Positions 21,124 to 31,479 are shown, numbered from the stretch's first letter. The stretch: DNA of 64,000 nucleotides from Conoideocrella luteorostrata (GCA_032433595.1 JASWJB010000158.1:31194-95193); one strand, 5' to 3'. The notes: generated by a model from the sequence alone, not told the origin. Translations and numbers: made by a program.

Positions 21124-22137
21124 ATGTCCCTCGGGAATCCCGCCCACCTGCTCCCCCCGACGTTCAAGTCCCACATCACAGCGTGGCTCGCCGAAGACAC
21201 CCCGTCCTTCGACTTTGCCGGCTTCGTGGTCGGCGAGACGCCGCGAGCAGCCACCCTCTGGGCCAAATCCCGCGGCGTACTCGCGGGGCGGCCGTTCTTC
21301 GACGAAGTCTTCCGCCAGACCGGCTGCACCGTTGAGTGGCACATCGAGGAAGGCTCGCCGCTGACGCTCTCGCCGCCGTCGACGCCCAAGCTCAAATGCG
21401 CCACCGTTAGGGGTCCCGTCCGGGCCATTCTTCTGGGGGAGCGCGTGGCCCTGAACACCCTGGCGCGGTGCTCCGGCGTGGCCACCGCGTCGGCGGAGCT
21501 GGCCGGGCTGGTGCGGGAGGCAGGGTACCAGGGCAAGCTGGCGGGCACGCGCAAGACCACCCCTGGATTCAGGCTGGTCGAGAAGTACGGCATGCTGGTG
21601 GGCGGCGCGGACGCGCACAGGATGGATCTGAGCTCGATGATCATGCTGAAGGACAACCATGTGTGGAGCAGGGGGAGCATCACCGACGCGGTCGCCGCGG
21701 CCAAGGCCGTGGGCGGGTTCAGCATGAAGATCGAGGTGGAGGTCCAGAGCGAGGCGGAGGCCGACGAGGCGATTGCGGCGGGGGCGGATGTCGTCATGCT
21801 GGATAACTTTACGGGCGACGGGGTGAAGATTGCGGCGAGGAGCTTGAAGGACAAGTGGAAGGGGAAGAGGGAGTTTCTGTTGGAGGTTTCCGGCGGGTTG
21901 ACGGCGGATAATGTTGCGCCGTATGTCTGCAATGGTGAGTGCCGTACCGTGCCGTGCCGTTCCGTGCCGTTCCGTGCCATGCCATGCCATGCCATCTCTT
22001 TTTCTTTTTCTCGGAGGAAATCGTTTGGTGGTGGCAGTGCTAACAAACTTTTGATTACAGATGTGGATATCATTTCGACGAGTTCTATTCATCAGGGCGT
22101 TCCGCATGTTGACTTTTCACTCAAGATTGAACATTAA
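21124..22137 (+). CDS. BNA6: nicotinate-nucleotide pyrophosphorylase (quinolinate phosphoribosyltransferase)
   Basis: Model: join(21124..21934,22061..22137), 295 aa, the normal length of the family. It converts quinolinate and PRPP to nicotinate mononucleotide, CO2 and PPi in de novo NAD synthesis (cytosol). Family blocks: RVALNTLARCSGVAT at about 107-121, the phosphate- and substrate-binding GTRKTTPGFR at 141-150, GGADAHRMDL, MLKDNHV near 174-180, DVVMLDNF, EVSGGLTADNV, and the C-terminal VDIISTSSIHQGVPHVDFSLKI. The 126-nt intron (GTGAGT...GCTAAC...CAG) is a multiple of three and has no stop, so the unspliced frame is also open and would be 337 aa. Splicing is required to restore the family sequence NDVDIIST. 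The intron carries CCGTG/CCATG pentamer repeats. The upstream transporter is likely part of the same pathway. Confidence 0.95.
   Translation: MSLGNPAHLLPPTFKSHITAWLAEDTPSFDFAGFVVGETPRAATLWAKSRGVLAGRPFFDEVFRQTGCTVEWHIEEGSPLTLSPPSTPKLKCATVRGPVRAILLGERVALNTLARCSGVATASAELAGLVREAGYQGKLAGTRKTTPGFRLVEKYGMLVGGADAHRMDLSSMIMLKDNHVWSRGSITDAVAAAKAVGGFSMKIEVEVQSEAEADEAIAAGADVVMLDNFTGDGVKIAARSLKDKWKGKREFLLEVSGGLTADNVAPYVCNGECRTVPCRSVPFRAMPCHAISFSFSRRKSFGGGSANKLLITDVDIISTSSIHQGVPHVDFSLKIEH
21940..21994 (+). repeat. CCGTG/CCATG pentamer repeats inside QPRT intron
   Basis: Runs of GTGCCGTACCGTGCCGTGCC grading into CCATGCCATGCCATGCC, within the single QPRT intron. Their period is five, so length changes would alter the readthrough frame. 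Confidence 0.85.
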
Positions 22138-22388
22138 GTAATTGTGGAGGAGGGGGGTTGGGTTGTTTAATTGCAAGCTGCTCCCTATAAATAAATGCTT
22201 ATGATCTGGAATGTGAGAAAACTACGCGGGATATGTATGTACAGGAGTCTTGTGTGAAAATGGAGAAAATCAAACACCATATGTTGTGATATACTGCCAT
22301 GCTGTTCCTGTTACCTCATTACGCTTATTACATAAAAGGGGCTCATCTGTTGGTCGTTTCACGGCTGCATACTCAGTTTGGATCCGCT

Positions 22389-24746
22389 TTATTCAACATG
22401 GGCCCCGGCGGCGCTCGCATCTGTGGAATTTTCAATTCCTTGGCCATGCGCAACGGGATCTTTCTGCACAGAGCCATCCGAGTTTCCGTTCGTTGTGCCG
22501 TTGTTGCCGCCGCAGCACGGCACCAGAACGCTGCTCTCGTTCTTCCTGGATGGAACGTCGAGCGCTGGGTTGTGTTCGAAGAAGTCTGTGGGGCGGAGAT
22601 GGATCTGGTACATTTCCATGGGCCTTCCATAGTGTCAGTAATGCACAACAACATAAGTAGGAAGAAGGGGTACATAGTCATAAGCCATGTAGAGATAGGC
22701 TTCGGGACGTACATCACCGGCCAGTCCTCCACTCGAGGATTATGCGTGAAGCCGTACACAGGCCACACGACGGGCGAGCTCTTCCTGCCGTGCCCGCCAT
22801 GCCCGTTCGTTCCGTGGGATCCAGGTCCATTCGAGGAGCCGGCCTTCGGATCACCCTCATCCGTAAACCAGTCCCCTCGTCGGACCATGTCGCCAACACC
22901 GCCCGCCTCCACGCGGCTCTGGTTGGTGAATTCCCCCGCCACCCAAAACTCTCCATCTCTGTGGCCAGTCACCCAGGCGTTGTGCTGCGCAAACTGGGCA
23001 CGCTGGGTATGGATGCTCTCCTCATCCGCTAGGATCATCTGCGTGGCGGGAGCTACCAGCTTATAGGCTACATTCTTGCCGGAAATCGAGTTCTGCCTGC
23101 TCGGGTTCTCCATCTTGATGGTTCGGTTCAGGCGTGGCTCGGCATCTACATGCCTGGCACGGTCGACGACGTGACGCCTGACCTCGTACAGGTTGCCGTA
23201 GGGGTTGGTCTTGGGGTCCATCTTCACGCCGTGGCTCTCCTCCAGCACGACCCGAGTGTCGCGGTAAGAGTCAATGGCCGGGTCGATCCGCGCGGCAAAT
23301 ATATGCTGGTGGTTCTGCGCCAGAACACCTGGCGACACCACGTTGCCGTACTTGCTGGCCTTGCCGTGGTCAATAGCCGCAACGCTGACCATGCCAGTCG
23401 CGCGGGTTTCGAGTGTGATGCCGCCGGCCAGGTCGAGTTTGTAGGCGAATATGTATTCGTAGTTGGCCAGGGTGCAGATGAACTGGACCACGAGCTCCCG
23501 TGACCGCGCCACAACGGCGTTTCCGGATCTGAAGTTGGTGTGCTTCCAGAGAATGCCGTTGTCCTGCTCGTGCAGACATACGACCGACTTGGCTGGCGTG
23601 GGGGAGCCATCCGGTCCCGCGAGCAGGCTGTCGACGTAGTGGATGGCACCGAGACAGTCGCATCCCAGGGTCAAGTTGTTGGCCATGCGTCCCACGCCGC
23701 CGTCGCCGAAATCGAAGGCTTGCTTGCGGTGGAATGGCGGCCGCGGATCGGCATACGGGACGGTCAACTCAGAGAAGCTGAGGCGGTAGAAGGTCGGGCG
23801 GTTCTGGTAGCACACGTCGTGGAGGACAGCGCCTTCGCGAGGAGTGAAGCCGATCCGGAATCTCCATTTCTGCCACTCAACAAGTCCGTCTGACTGGATG
23901 GTGAAGGAGGCTCCTTCGGGCTGGGTGACGTTCAGGGGCTTCAAATCAGTCCTTGTCGGTTGGTCGAGCAGTTCGGGAACCCACTCTGCCGAGTTGGCGT
24001 TCTCGAACAACTTTTTGGGCTCGTCGCCCCTGGGAGCCGGTTCGAGTCCGTCCTCAGACCCTCCGGTAGCCAACCGATCAACTCGAACTATCTTTTTGGT
24101 GACCCAATCCATGACGGGAATGATGGGAATAGGGTGGCCGTAGTGGTTGGTGTCAGGGTGGTTCTTTCTGCCGTCACGGGCAAACACTATGCCTTGCATG
24201 TACCTTGGGTCATCCTCGTTGTCCGAGCCGCCGTACGGCCAAGGATCAATGGTCACTTCGAATCCTTCAGGTATCGAAAACTCAGACATGGCATCTTTGA
24301 ACAGGTCTGATGCCAGACAGTGGTCCAGGAACTGGGTAAATTCATCGCTGCGACCCGGAGTCAGCGTCGGATTGGAAAGGAGCAGGATAATGAGGCCAAA
24401 CTCACACAGTGTAGTACGGGAACGAATAAGCCGAGGCCACATCGTTACTCACTACCTTGCCGGCGTCCAGGTCGACGACGGCCCTCACGGCCTCATGCCC
24501 GTCCGCCTTGATAATATCATACTCGACCCGGGCGTGACGAGCAGGGCGGGGGGTCTCTCCCGTCAAAGTGCCAGCATGTTCAGCTTCGAGATACGGGACC
24601 AGAGACGTCCTGCTGGGCTCCTCCAGACAGATTTGGCGAAAGTACACGGACTGCGAACTGCCACACAGCTTGACGATTATGTCACGAGCCTTGGTGAACT
24701 CGGCGGTCGACAGCTGTGTAAGAGGGTGTGGGCGTCCCGCAGCCAT
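22389..24746 (-). CDS. copper amine oxidase (topaquinone-dependent primary amine oxidase)
   Basis: Model: complement(join(22389..22623,22713..24347,24406..24746)), 736 aa, three exons. The enzyme oxidises primary amines to aldehydes with release of NH3 and H2O2. The precursor tyrosine of the topaquinone cofactor is Y410 in LANYEYIFAYK. The catalytic base is D326 in FHRKQAFDFGDGGVG. Copper ligands are H460 and H462 (NHQHIF) and probably H649 (FTHNPRVEDWPVM). The N-terminus HPLTQLSTAEFTKARDIIVKL is the usual fungal start without a signal peptide, which suggests a cytosolic or peroxisomal location; no C-terminal SKL is present (ends GAHVE). Intron 1 (58 nt) and intron 2 (89 nt) both contain CTGAC branch sites. 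A Gly/His/Ser-rich stretch (GSHGTNGHGGHGRK) near residue 630 appears inserted before the last copper ligand. It is convergent with QPRT. Confidence 0.92.
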
Positions 24747-26925
24747 GGTGGGCTATAGATGGATGTGCTCCGGGTGACTGTGATGAGGTCGCGGACAAGT
24801 TTTTTGAGGTTGATGCCGGTCACTCAGGGCCGGCCTTTTCTGCTCTGGTTGAAAAACCGCCGGTGTGGGGGGTTGGGGGTGGTTTCTAGAACGGCTGTCA
24901 AGCTTTGGAAGATGAGGATGGGGGGGGAGAGACTAGTCTCTTAAGTATTTTGTTCTGTTGCGGGGAAAGGACATATAAGTGGCAACATGGAAAGATTTAA
25001 GAATTGCAAGAGACCACGACGTGGTTAAAGAACATTAGCTCTGAATTGAGGCCGAAAGATACGACGGCTTGAGTCGGCCGGGGCCCGCTAGCCGCTTACC
25101 ACTTGCATTTTCGACAATGTTTGCGACCAAGTCACACAATATAATAACCAAATACTTGGCCGGTACCGCAGCACGGGGGTCAAGAAAAAAATGGCCGGTT
25201 GTGGCAGGACCGGTCAAATTGACCTTCATAAAGGAAGGCATCACAACTATCGTAATTAAACCCGATCTTGATTGAAATTACAATAATAGCTAGCTCATTG
25301 AGGCTTCTAATACCCTGTATTGTCACTATCTCTCTCAGTTACATTATTCAGGTACTCCGTACATTATACCAAATCAACGGGCCCGAAGGTCCCTTAACGG
25401 GTGCGTGCATCGCGGCCACTCTTTATTGACCCGCGTGCGCTGGACTGACTTTTCGTACTGGTCTTGCGTCGTTTAAGGCGACACATTACCACGATGGTCT
25501 CCGAGACTATCGCCAGACTACCATGGAAAGGTGCAACATTCTTGGTCTTGGCGCATCGTCGAGGTGCTACAGCGTATCAGTCACGCGCTGCGAGAACCCA
25601 CCCGCTTGTCTTGTCCTGCCGTGCCCTGCTCTGCTCTACGATAACACGGCGCGATTCTCGTCATCTCTACCCGGGTAAGTAGTGATAACGGTCTTTGCAT
25701 GGCTGCGACCCCCGCACCATCACGACCTTCAAACTTCGTGCTGTCCACCTTCTCAGAAATATGCCATAATGGGTCAAGGCGAAGGAAGGGCCGGAACATT
25801 CCCGTCTGGTCTATGGGCTGGGTGGAGGCATGCATCTGGTCTGGTCTGGTCTACAGTGGGCCTCCAGTAATTGCGAGCCAAGAAACAGCCAAATCGGAAG
25901 TACTGGTCCTCCGTATTATACCCCGCACTGCTGCGGACAGATAGATTATGACAGCGACACGTGCAGCAGCAGTACTAGTAACAGTAACAGCTCCGCAGCT
26001 GCACTGTTGTACACGGCAATCGTCGCCGACCGGACCGCCGCGCTGGCCGCTGGGCATTGCGGTCCGGCTCCGGTCCAGTTCCTAGTTTAGCCCTCCAGCA
26101 CAAGAGGGAATCAAGCATCGGCGCCTGGCAGGCACATCTAATCATCAATTATACTATACGCCAGACCGTCCTGGGCACGAAAACAAACTGCTCTCCTGTT
26201 TCTATCTGGCAGAGCGAGCAGGCTTTGTCCACCACCTTCTTGTCTCGTTTAGAAGGCTTGGGGTTTGTAGCCCCTGTCTTCTTCTTGGAAGGTTATCGCG
26301 GGTTTCTAAGATCACCGCGCGCTCAGCCTTCTCATTTGCGACTTTCGCCAGCCTTTTCCTAGCCATACTACTACCAGGATCACGTTAGCATCTATGCTAA
26401 TTAGCCTGCGCAGTGTACCATACCTATTGTGAACTTGCAAGTTGCGGCGAACATAGTCATCAGCACAAGCACGAATCTTATTGCTCAGTTGTCCATCGTG
26501 CTGTCGCGCTGTTCATCCCGCAGCAGCCAGGAAGTGTAAGTTTTTTGTTTTGTTACATAAAATGGTGACGATAGCGGACAGACACAACTGGGCCAATCGG
26601 AGCTGAGCTGGGTTTGGGGAATTTGGCAGCAGAGAAACCAGTGTTGAGCTCCTGTCCTTGCTGTTGTGGCTGCCTGGGTACGTGGTAGTTGCAACGCTTT
26701 TAGTAGTCTTCACCGTGGCTTGTTGTCTTTTTGCAGAATTGAATTGCCAATCAACATCTTCATGGTGCTAGTGTCTCGCCTTTTCAGCTTCCCTAGGTAC
26801 ATGCTTTGCGCACAAACTTATTATAAGCAGGAGCGCACATAGTGATAAATTCACAGCAGCTTGAGTAGAGATACCACAGCGCAAGTTTTTGCCACCGCGA
26901 CAACATGTAAACTGCCCATTGTCGC
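24747..26925. other. intergenic spacer, no gene recognised
   Basis: 2.2 kb between the amine oxidase start and the 3' end of the kinase-like gene. One GTACTCCGTAC motif lies at 25352-25362. An open frame at 25493-25676 ends at a good donor (GTAAGT) but has no recognisable partner exon. Confidence 0.5.
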
Positions 26926-28236
26926 CTATGGAAAAATGAAAAGCGACTGAATGAGCAGGTCTCTCTCCTCCTGTAGTTTTTCCCAATTCGCCGCGTCGTA
27001 AAAGTCCTCCACACTGTCACCAGCACGCTCTATGTACCAAGTTCCCAGCTCAACCATCTCCTTGACACAAGAACTAGACTCGTACGTATCGTACGCCCGA
27101 TTAATCATCTCCCGACCATGGACAAGAAATGTCGCACGTAGGAGCTGCATGTTCACGTCGCTCCCCTGTTTCCGGCAGATCAACTCTGAAGTCTGGCGGT
27201 ATGCGGCGCAAAATGCGGCAGTAAAGCCCAGGAGCGCCTCATACACACTCGTGCTGCCTGCCTGCTGGGCCAGAAGCAGCTCGCAGCGCATGCTGGCAAG
27301 AAAACAAGCGATGTCTCCGTTGATGCCGTGGCCGTTGACGCGGGCAAACTCCCAGTCTACTATGATGGGTGAGTGACTGGCAGTCGAAGACGGCGCATCC
27401 ATAAGAATGGATCCGGGCGTAAAGTCTCCCATGGCTAGACATTTAGGATACTTGTACTTGGGGGCTTTGAATTCTCCGAGAACCCGATCATACAAGAGCG
27501 CCGCGTCTGGATGAGATCCCAAGCGACTTTTGATCGGCTCGATGCCTGTTTGATACAGCACGCCTTCCGTATAAGAATGTGTCAGTTTGGCGGCGCATGT
27601 GGGCGTGGCGTGAATTATGGACTTTGTAGACGGACTGTGGATGATGCCGAATGCATGGCCGACGACTGCGGCGATTTCATCGCGTTCGTCATTAGTGATG
27701 CTATTTTCTTTGTTTGTGGCGTGGAATGTGAGAAACTCGACAATATTGACAAGAGACCCCAAATCTGCCAGGACGAGAACAGATGCCTCTTCGTCCGAGG
27801 ATGAAAGACCTAATTCCGATTCCTTGCCTTGGTCATGACGAATGAGGTGCGGTGACCGCCACTTTGTTGTACGATTTCTCTGTGGAAATAGTGCCCCGTC
27901 GGCGTCCCACAAAGACAGCAGTTCTGCCTCAACAGTCTAAAAATCAACAATTTAGCAGAGTCGCGTGCGTTTATTTGGTTGTTCCCCAGCCATTGGCTCG
28001 CTTCAGTAGGTGAGATGACGAACCTGTCTTTGCGTGGTGAAAGCCCATTCGGGTCCACCAGCTGCGATGTACGGTCGCGCATGTTTTATGATGAGGCTCT
28101 CATACGGTGCAGATCCGGACACCAAAGTTGCTCGGAATGTGAAATTGACGACTCCGCCGCTAAGGCGTGAGATGGACCATGTTGTGTTTGGGTAGATCGA
28201 GTTGAGATATATTTGGTAATCTGTGTTCTCGGCCAT
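26926..28236 (-). CDS. APH-fold phosphotransferase (choline/aminoglycoside kinase-like)
   Basis: Model: complement(join(26926..27936,28024..28236)), 407 aa; one 87-nt intron (GTTCGT...TTTTTAG) joins TTQRQ to TVEAELLSLW. N-lobe: SGGVVNFTFRATL (nucleotide loop) and LIIKHARPYI with the ATP-binding lysine. C-lobe: LAMGDFTPGSILMD at about 239-252 and IIVDWEFARVNGHGINGDIACFLA near 262-285, corresponding to the catalytic loop (D242) and the metal-binding Asp (D265). The usual H-x-D-x4-N signature is altered: His is Met and Asn is Ser. Similar MGD-x-x-PGS forms occur among fungal methylthioribose-kinase-like proteins, so this may be a subfamily trait and not decay. Substrate unknown. The protein is soluble with no targeting signal. 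Confidence 0.75.
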
Positions 28237-28991
28237 GGTGACTGCTCGAGGATTGGAGATTCTGGGATGCCCGAGTCCGCAAACTTGGAGTTTTATAATC
28301 AGCGCAATTCCTCCGTGAGTTGAAGATCAATGTCAAAATGGACTGACCACCAGGTGCAGCAAGTAAGCTGTTCGGAATTATTGGTCTCTCGATAAGGATG
28401 ACCAGAGAAGAATTATTCGCGGCTCCTCCTTGCAAGATCGCAAGGAGTACGCCATGTGGGGGCCATAAGGAAAAACAGATGTATGGTCAACGGCTGCGTA
28501 CGATGCGCAACACATAGTCCAGCCGAGTCACTTATAATTATAAACTAGTTGGAGAGAAAGCACAATGCGGAACATTCAAAGGATCGTTGAGATGCAAGTG
28601 GTTGATTGGAAAGACGTCCGATATAATTAAATATCTGTTCCAAGTCCACCATGCTGGAACAGAGTTCATATGCATATTGGCTGCCCGCGCCTGAGAAGAA
28701 GCTAAAAGTGATTATTATCGACATAGCCAAGAGCGCCGATATGCTCCTGCACCATGGCTTCGTGAGTACAGTCCCTTTCATCCGTTATTTCTACTGCATT
28801 TTCGCCTTCAACGCCGCATCATCACTCTCAATCGCATATCCTTCTCCAAGGTCGCTAAACGGGGATGACATCGCCGGGATCCGTTGATCATCCCATATCA
28901 AACGAAAGATAGACATGTGTGAAGCAAATGAAGACGTAACAATGGAAAAGATGGCCATCAAAAATAACAAGTGCTGGCATCTTCTGTACCT
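28237..28991. other. intergenic spacer
   Basis: 755 bp between the kinase-like gene start and the pogo-type fragment. A 78-codon ATG frame on the minus strand (28545-28781) has a hydrophobic segment and several cysteines, but no splice or family support. Confidence 0.4.
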
Positions 28992-29567
28992 CTAATTCAT
29001 CGTATCACCACCATCCAGCATCTCCCTTTGCAGTACTAACGAAGCATTATAGTGCATGCCATGGACCATGCACATTGGGAGCTGTAGAACAACCCCGACT
29101 GGCGCAACATTTTTTCTGCAGACCACGCTAACTTGCTGTAGCAGTGCAAAGGCGCCCTTACTAAAATCAGCAGAGGCACAATCAATATGACAGGAATTCA
29201 TTGTGTTACCATTCTCAGAAACTATTTCCGGGTGACGCTGCAGGAAACCTCTAACCCAATTCTTCCCAATGGGTTCTAGGTCGCCGCCGTTTACTAGGAT
29301 ATGTGAGACGAAGCCACGGAGTTGTTGATGGGACACAGGCACGTTCAATGATGCCTGGGCTATGATCCATTTAACAAGGTTCTCTTCGTCCTTTTTAGAA
29401 AGTCGCTGCAGGCATTGGTACGCCTCTTGTCTCGTTTGCGCGCCATGAATTCGATTTTGAAGTGTCGTCTTCGGTATGCTCCATTTGGCCGCAGCTTTCC
29501 GCATAGACACGCCGTTTGCAACGGCTGATATTGCATGTTTTAGGTTTTCTTCTGTGTAGCGAGGCAT
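28992..29567 (-). CDS. pogo/Tc1-type transposase N-terminal DNA-binding protein, no DDE domain
   Basis: 191 aa from the ATG at 29567. The N-terminus MPRYTEENLKHAISAVANG-SMRKAAAKWSIPKTTLQNRI is a Psq-type helix-turn-helix, and LSKKDEENLVKWIIAQASLNVPVSHQQLRGFV with NWVRGFLQRHPEI is the CENP-B/Tc5-like second HTH, the pair that binds terminal repeats in pogo elements. A full transposase would continue for about 300 more residues with a DDE catalytic domain. Here the family resemblance stops near residue 130 and is replaced by about 60 unrelated residues ending in a stop. I found no terminal inverted repeats. It is either a truncated element or a domesticated DNA-binding gene; the undamaged HTH frame allows either. 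Confidence 0.65.
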   Translation of the reverse strand: MPRYTEENLKHAISAVANGVSMRKAAAKWSIPKTTLQNRIHGAQTRQEAYQCLQRLSKKDEENLVKWIIAQASLNVPVSHQQLRGFVSHILVNGGDLEPIGKNWVRGFLQRHPEIVSENGNTMNSCHIDCASADFSKGAFALLQQVSVVCRKNVAPVGVVLQLPMCMVHGMHYNASLVLQREMLDGGDTMN

Positions 29568-29868
29568 TTTGTATCTAGCAATGTAGCCATTTGCTGATAG
29601 TAATTGAATTGCGCAGGATCTCGCGGTTGGGATGCACGCGCAATGGTGCAGGAAGACATGAGACGCCGTGGCTGGTTGAGGGGTGGCCAAGGTCAGTTGC
29701 CATCAAATAAACGTTACCCCACCCCATCTTCGAGACCCTCCTCTACCTCGCGCGTACCTGGGTACTCCGTATATAATTGGCATCTTGTAAAAGAGCCTTT
29801 CACCGGGGCAATGCCGGTAAAGGTACCTGAATCAGGCGCCAAAATCTCATCAAATCTACCTTTCCAAG
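29568..29868. other. short spacer between divergent genes
   Basis: Contains one GTACTCCGTAT motif at 29762-29772, about 100 bp before the HET start. Nothing else seen. Confidence 0.5.
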
Positions 29869-31479
29869 ATGCGGCTCTTAAATACCACCAGTCTAGAGCT
29901 GGCTGAGTTCACTCGCGAGGATAGACCACCATATGCCATTCTTTCCCACACTTGGGGAGATGAGGAGGTTACACTCCAAGACATGAAGGACCCTGCCAGC
30001 CAAGAGCGGAACGGATTCGCGAAACTCGCTAGTTTTTGTGCTCAGGCGCGAAGAGACAACCTGGACTGGGCTTGGGCTGACACTTGCTGTATCGACAAGT
30101 CGTCCAGCGCCGAGCTCTCAGAGGCTATCAATTCCATGTACGGCTGGTATGCGGGAGCTGCGGTCTGCTATGTCTACCTCTTCGATGTCCCTCCTCTGGA
30201 CCCCTTCCTCGATGTCCAGAAGTTCGAGGCGGCCCGGTGGTTCGCAAGAGGCTGGTGTCTTCAAGAATTGATAGCACCCCATGAGCTGGAGTTCTATGCG
30301 AGCGATTGGTCCGAGCTAGGGACCAAGTCGAGCCTCCAGTCCCATCTGGTGAGGGCAACGGGCATACCTCGCGCCGTGCTGATGAGAGTGAAATCGCCCG
30401 CCGACTGTAACGTGGCAGAGCGGTTCTCGTGGGCATCTCGTCGGCAAGTAACCAGAGTTGAGGATGCCGCATATTGCCTCCTCGGAGTATTCGACATCAA
30501 TATGCCTCCTCTGTACGGCGAAGGCAGAAGGGCAATGGTGCGGTTGCAGGAAGAGATACTGAGGAGAGACGAAGATCCTTCGATATTCCTATGGCAAGGC
30601 AAAGGTTCCTTTATGAACACCGGGCTTCTTTGCGATTCGCCGTCGTATTTCCCACTTGATGGCGTTCAGACCCAGTCGGGAATGCGGTTGCCGTACGGCG
30701 AGCTCGAACGACACCGAAATGTTTTCGCCACCACGGAAATTACCGGTCGTGGCCTCCGCATAGAGCTGCTGACAAGGCCTCATCGGGATAGGCTCTGCTT
30801 GGCGTGGATGTTCTTCAAGTACCAAGATCACTATGTCTGCATAGTATTGGGCGAGTGCGCATCGCATGCCTTCGCCTATGAAAGAGTTCTGGTGCACTAC
30901 GTACATCTCCTAACCGAAGAGGATCTTCGCCTCACGCCATTCACTCAGCAGCAGGTGTATCTGCCGCCGTTCTACGAACTGTCTGTGCCAAGAGTAATAA
31001 GCGATTCATTTTCTTTCAGGCTCTCCCTACACTCCACCGATACAACAACTCTCTCCTTGGTAAACATATATCCGGATCACAGAATGGAGAACCCTGAACC
31101 CGGCGTATTCAAACACGTATACTCGGTGTTGGATTGCCCGGACAAAGTCGCATTGCTTATTCGCGTCAGTGAGGAGAACTGGAACTCTCTCGTCATTGTT
31201 GTGTGGAAGTTATTCAATACTAATCGGCTGTGGGGATGCTTCTTTAGAAGGTACGAGGAAGGCTCGAGCTTGCAGCAGCTGGTTGAAAGCCGCGAGGTTC
31301 CACAACCGAGAGACGGAGAACTCTCGGATAGGGCCCTATTCGCCTTACCCACGGGCAGTCACCTTCGGGCAGCGTTAAAGAGTAGAACAGGTAGTTGTAG
31401 TGCACATCTCGCGCTGCTCCCACCCCATCCGCCCGCTGGTTCCATGGAACCCGGCATCAAATTCGACGTCGACGGCTAA
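29869..31479 (+). CDS. HET-domain protein (HET-E/vegetative incompatibility type)
   Basis: Single-exon frame of 536 aa from the ATG at 29869. The N-terminal HET domain is textbook: MRLLNTTSLELAEF, YAILSHTWGDEEVTLQDM, then WAWADTCCIDKSSSAELSEAINSMYGWY, CYVYLFDV, WFARGWCLQELIAP and EFYASDW, up to about residue 150. The continuation AERFSWASRRQVTRVEDAAYCLLGVFDINMPPLYGEG belongs to the same family block. The C-terminal 300 residues carry no nucleotide-binding or WD repeat domain, so this is a HET-only member, unlike HET-E. The last 60 residues are unlike the family and could reflect a missed intron near 31385. Expected role: soluble effector of non-self recognition cell death. It is unrelated in sequence to the HET protein at 4653-7588, which belongs to another subfamily. 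Confidence 0.9.
   Translation: MRLLNTTSLELAEFTREDRPPYAILSHTWGDEEVTLQDMKDPASQERNGFAKLASFCAQARRDNLDWAWADTCCIDKSSSAELSEAINSMYGWYAGAAVCYVYLFDVPPLDPFLDVQKFEAARWFARGWCLQELIAPHELEFYASDWSELGTKSSLQSHLVRATGIPRAVLMRVKSPADCNVAERFSWASRRQVTRVEDAAYCLLGVFDINMPPLYGEGRRAMVRLQEEILRRDEDPSIFLWQGKGSFMNTGLLCDSPSYFPLDGVQTQSGMRLPYGELERHRNVFATTEITGRGLRIELLTRPHRDRLCLAWMFFKYQDHYVCIVLGECASHAFAYERVLVHYVHLLTEEDLRLTPFTQQQVYLPPFYELSVPRVISDSFSFRLSLHSTDTTTLSLVNIYPDHRMENPEPGVFKHVYSVLDCPDKVALLIRVSEENWNSLVIVVWKLFNTNRLWGCFFRRYEEGSSLQQLVESREVPQPRDGELSDRALFALPTGSHLRAALKSRTGSCSAHLALLPPHPPAGSMEPGIKFDVDG

Noticed and set aside
21034..22107. Minus-strand frames of 337-357 codons opposite QPRT
   Set aside because: Shadow of a GC-rich real gene; no recognisable domains.
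24040..24065. GGTTCGAGTCC, resembling a tRNA B-box
   Set aside because: It lies within the coding exon of the copper amine oxidase gene and has no A-box or cloverleaf around it.
4653..24746. A secondary-metabolite gene cluster around the methyltransferase, Zn2Cys6 regulator and MFS gene
   Set aside because: No polyketide synthase, peptide synthetase or terpene cyclase is present, and the MFS gene fits the NAD-precursor context better.
25493..25676. ATG frame ending in a good GTAAGT donor upstream of the amine oxidase gene
   Set aside because: No downstream exon continues it and the translation is Arg/Ser-rich without pattern.
28545..28781. 78-codon minus-strand ATG frame with a hydrophobic segment and several cysteines
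   Set aside because: The hydrophobic stretch starts too far from the N-terminus for a clear signal peptide, the cysteine spacing is irregular and there is no splice or family support.
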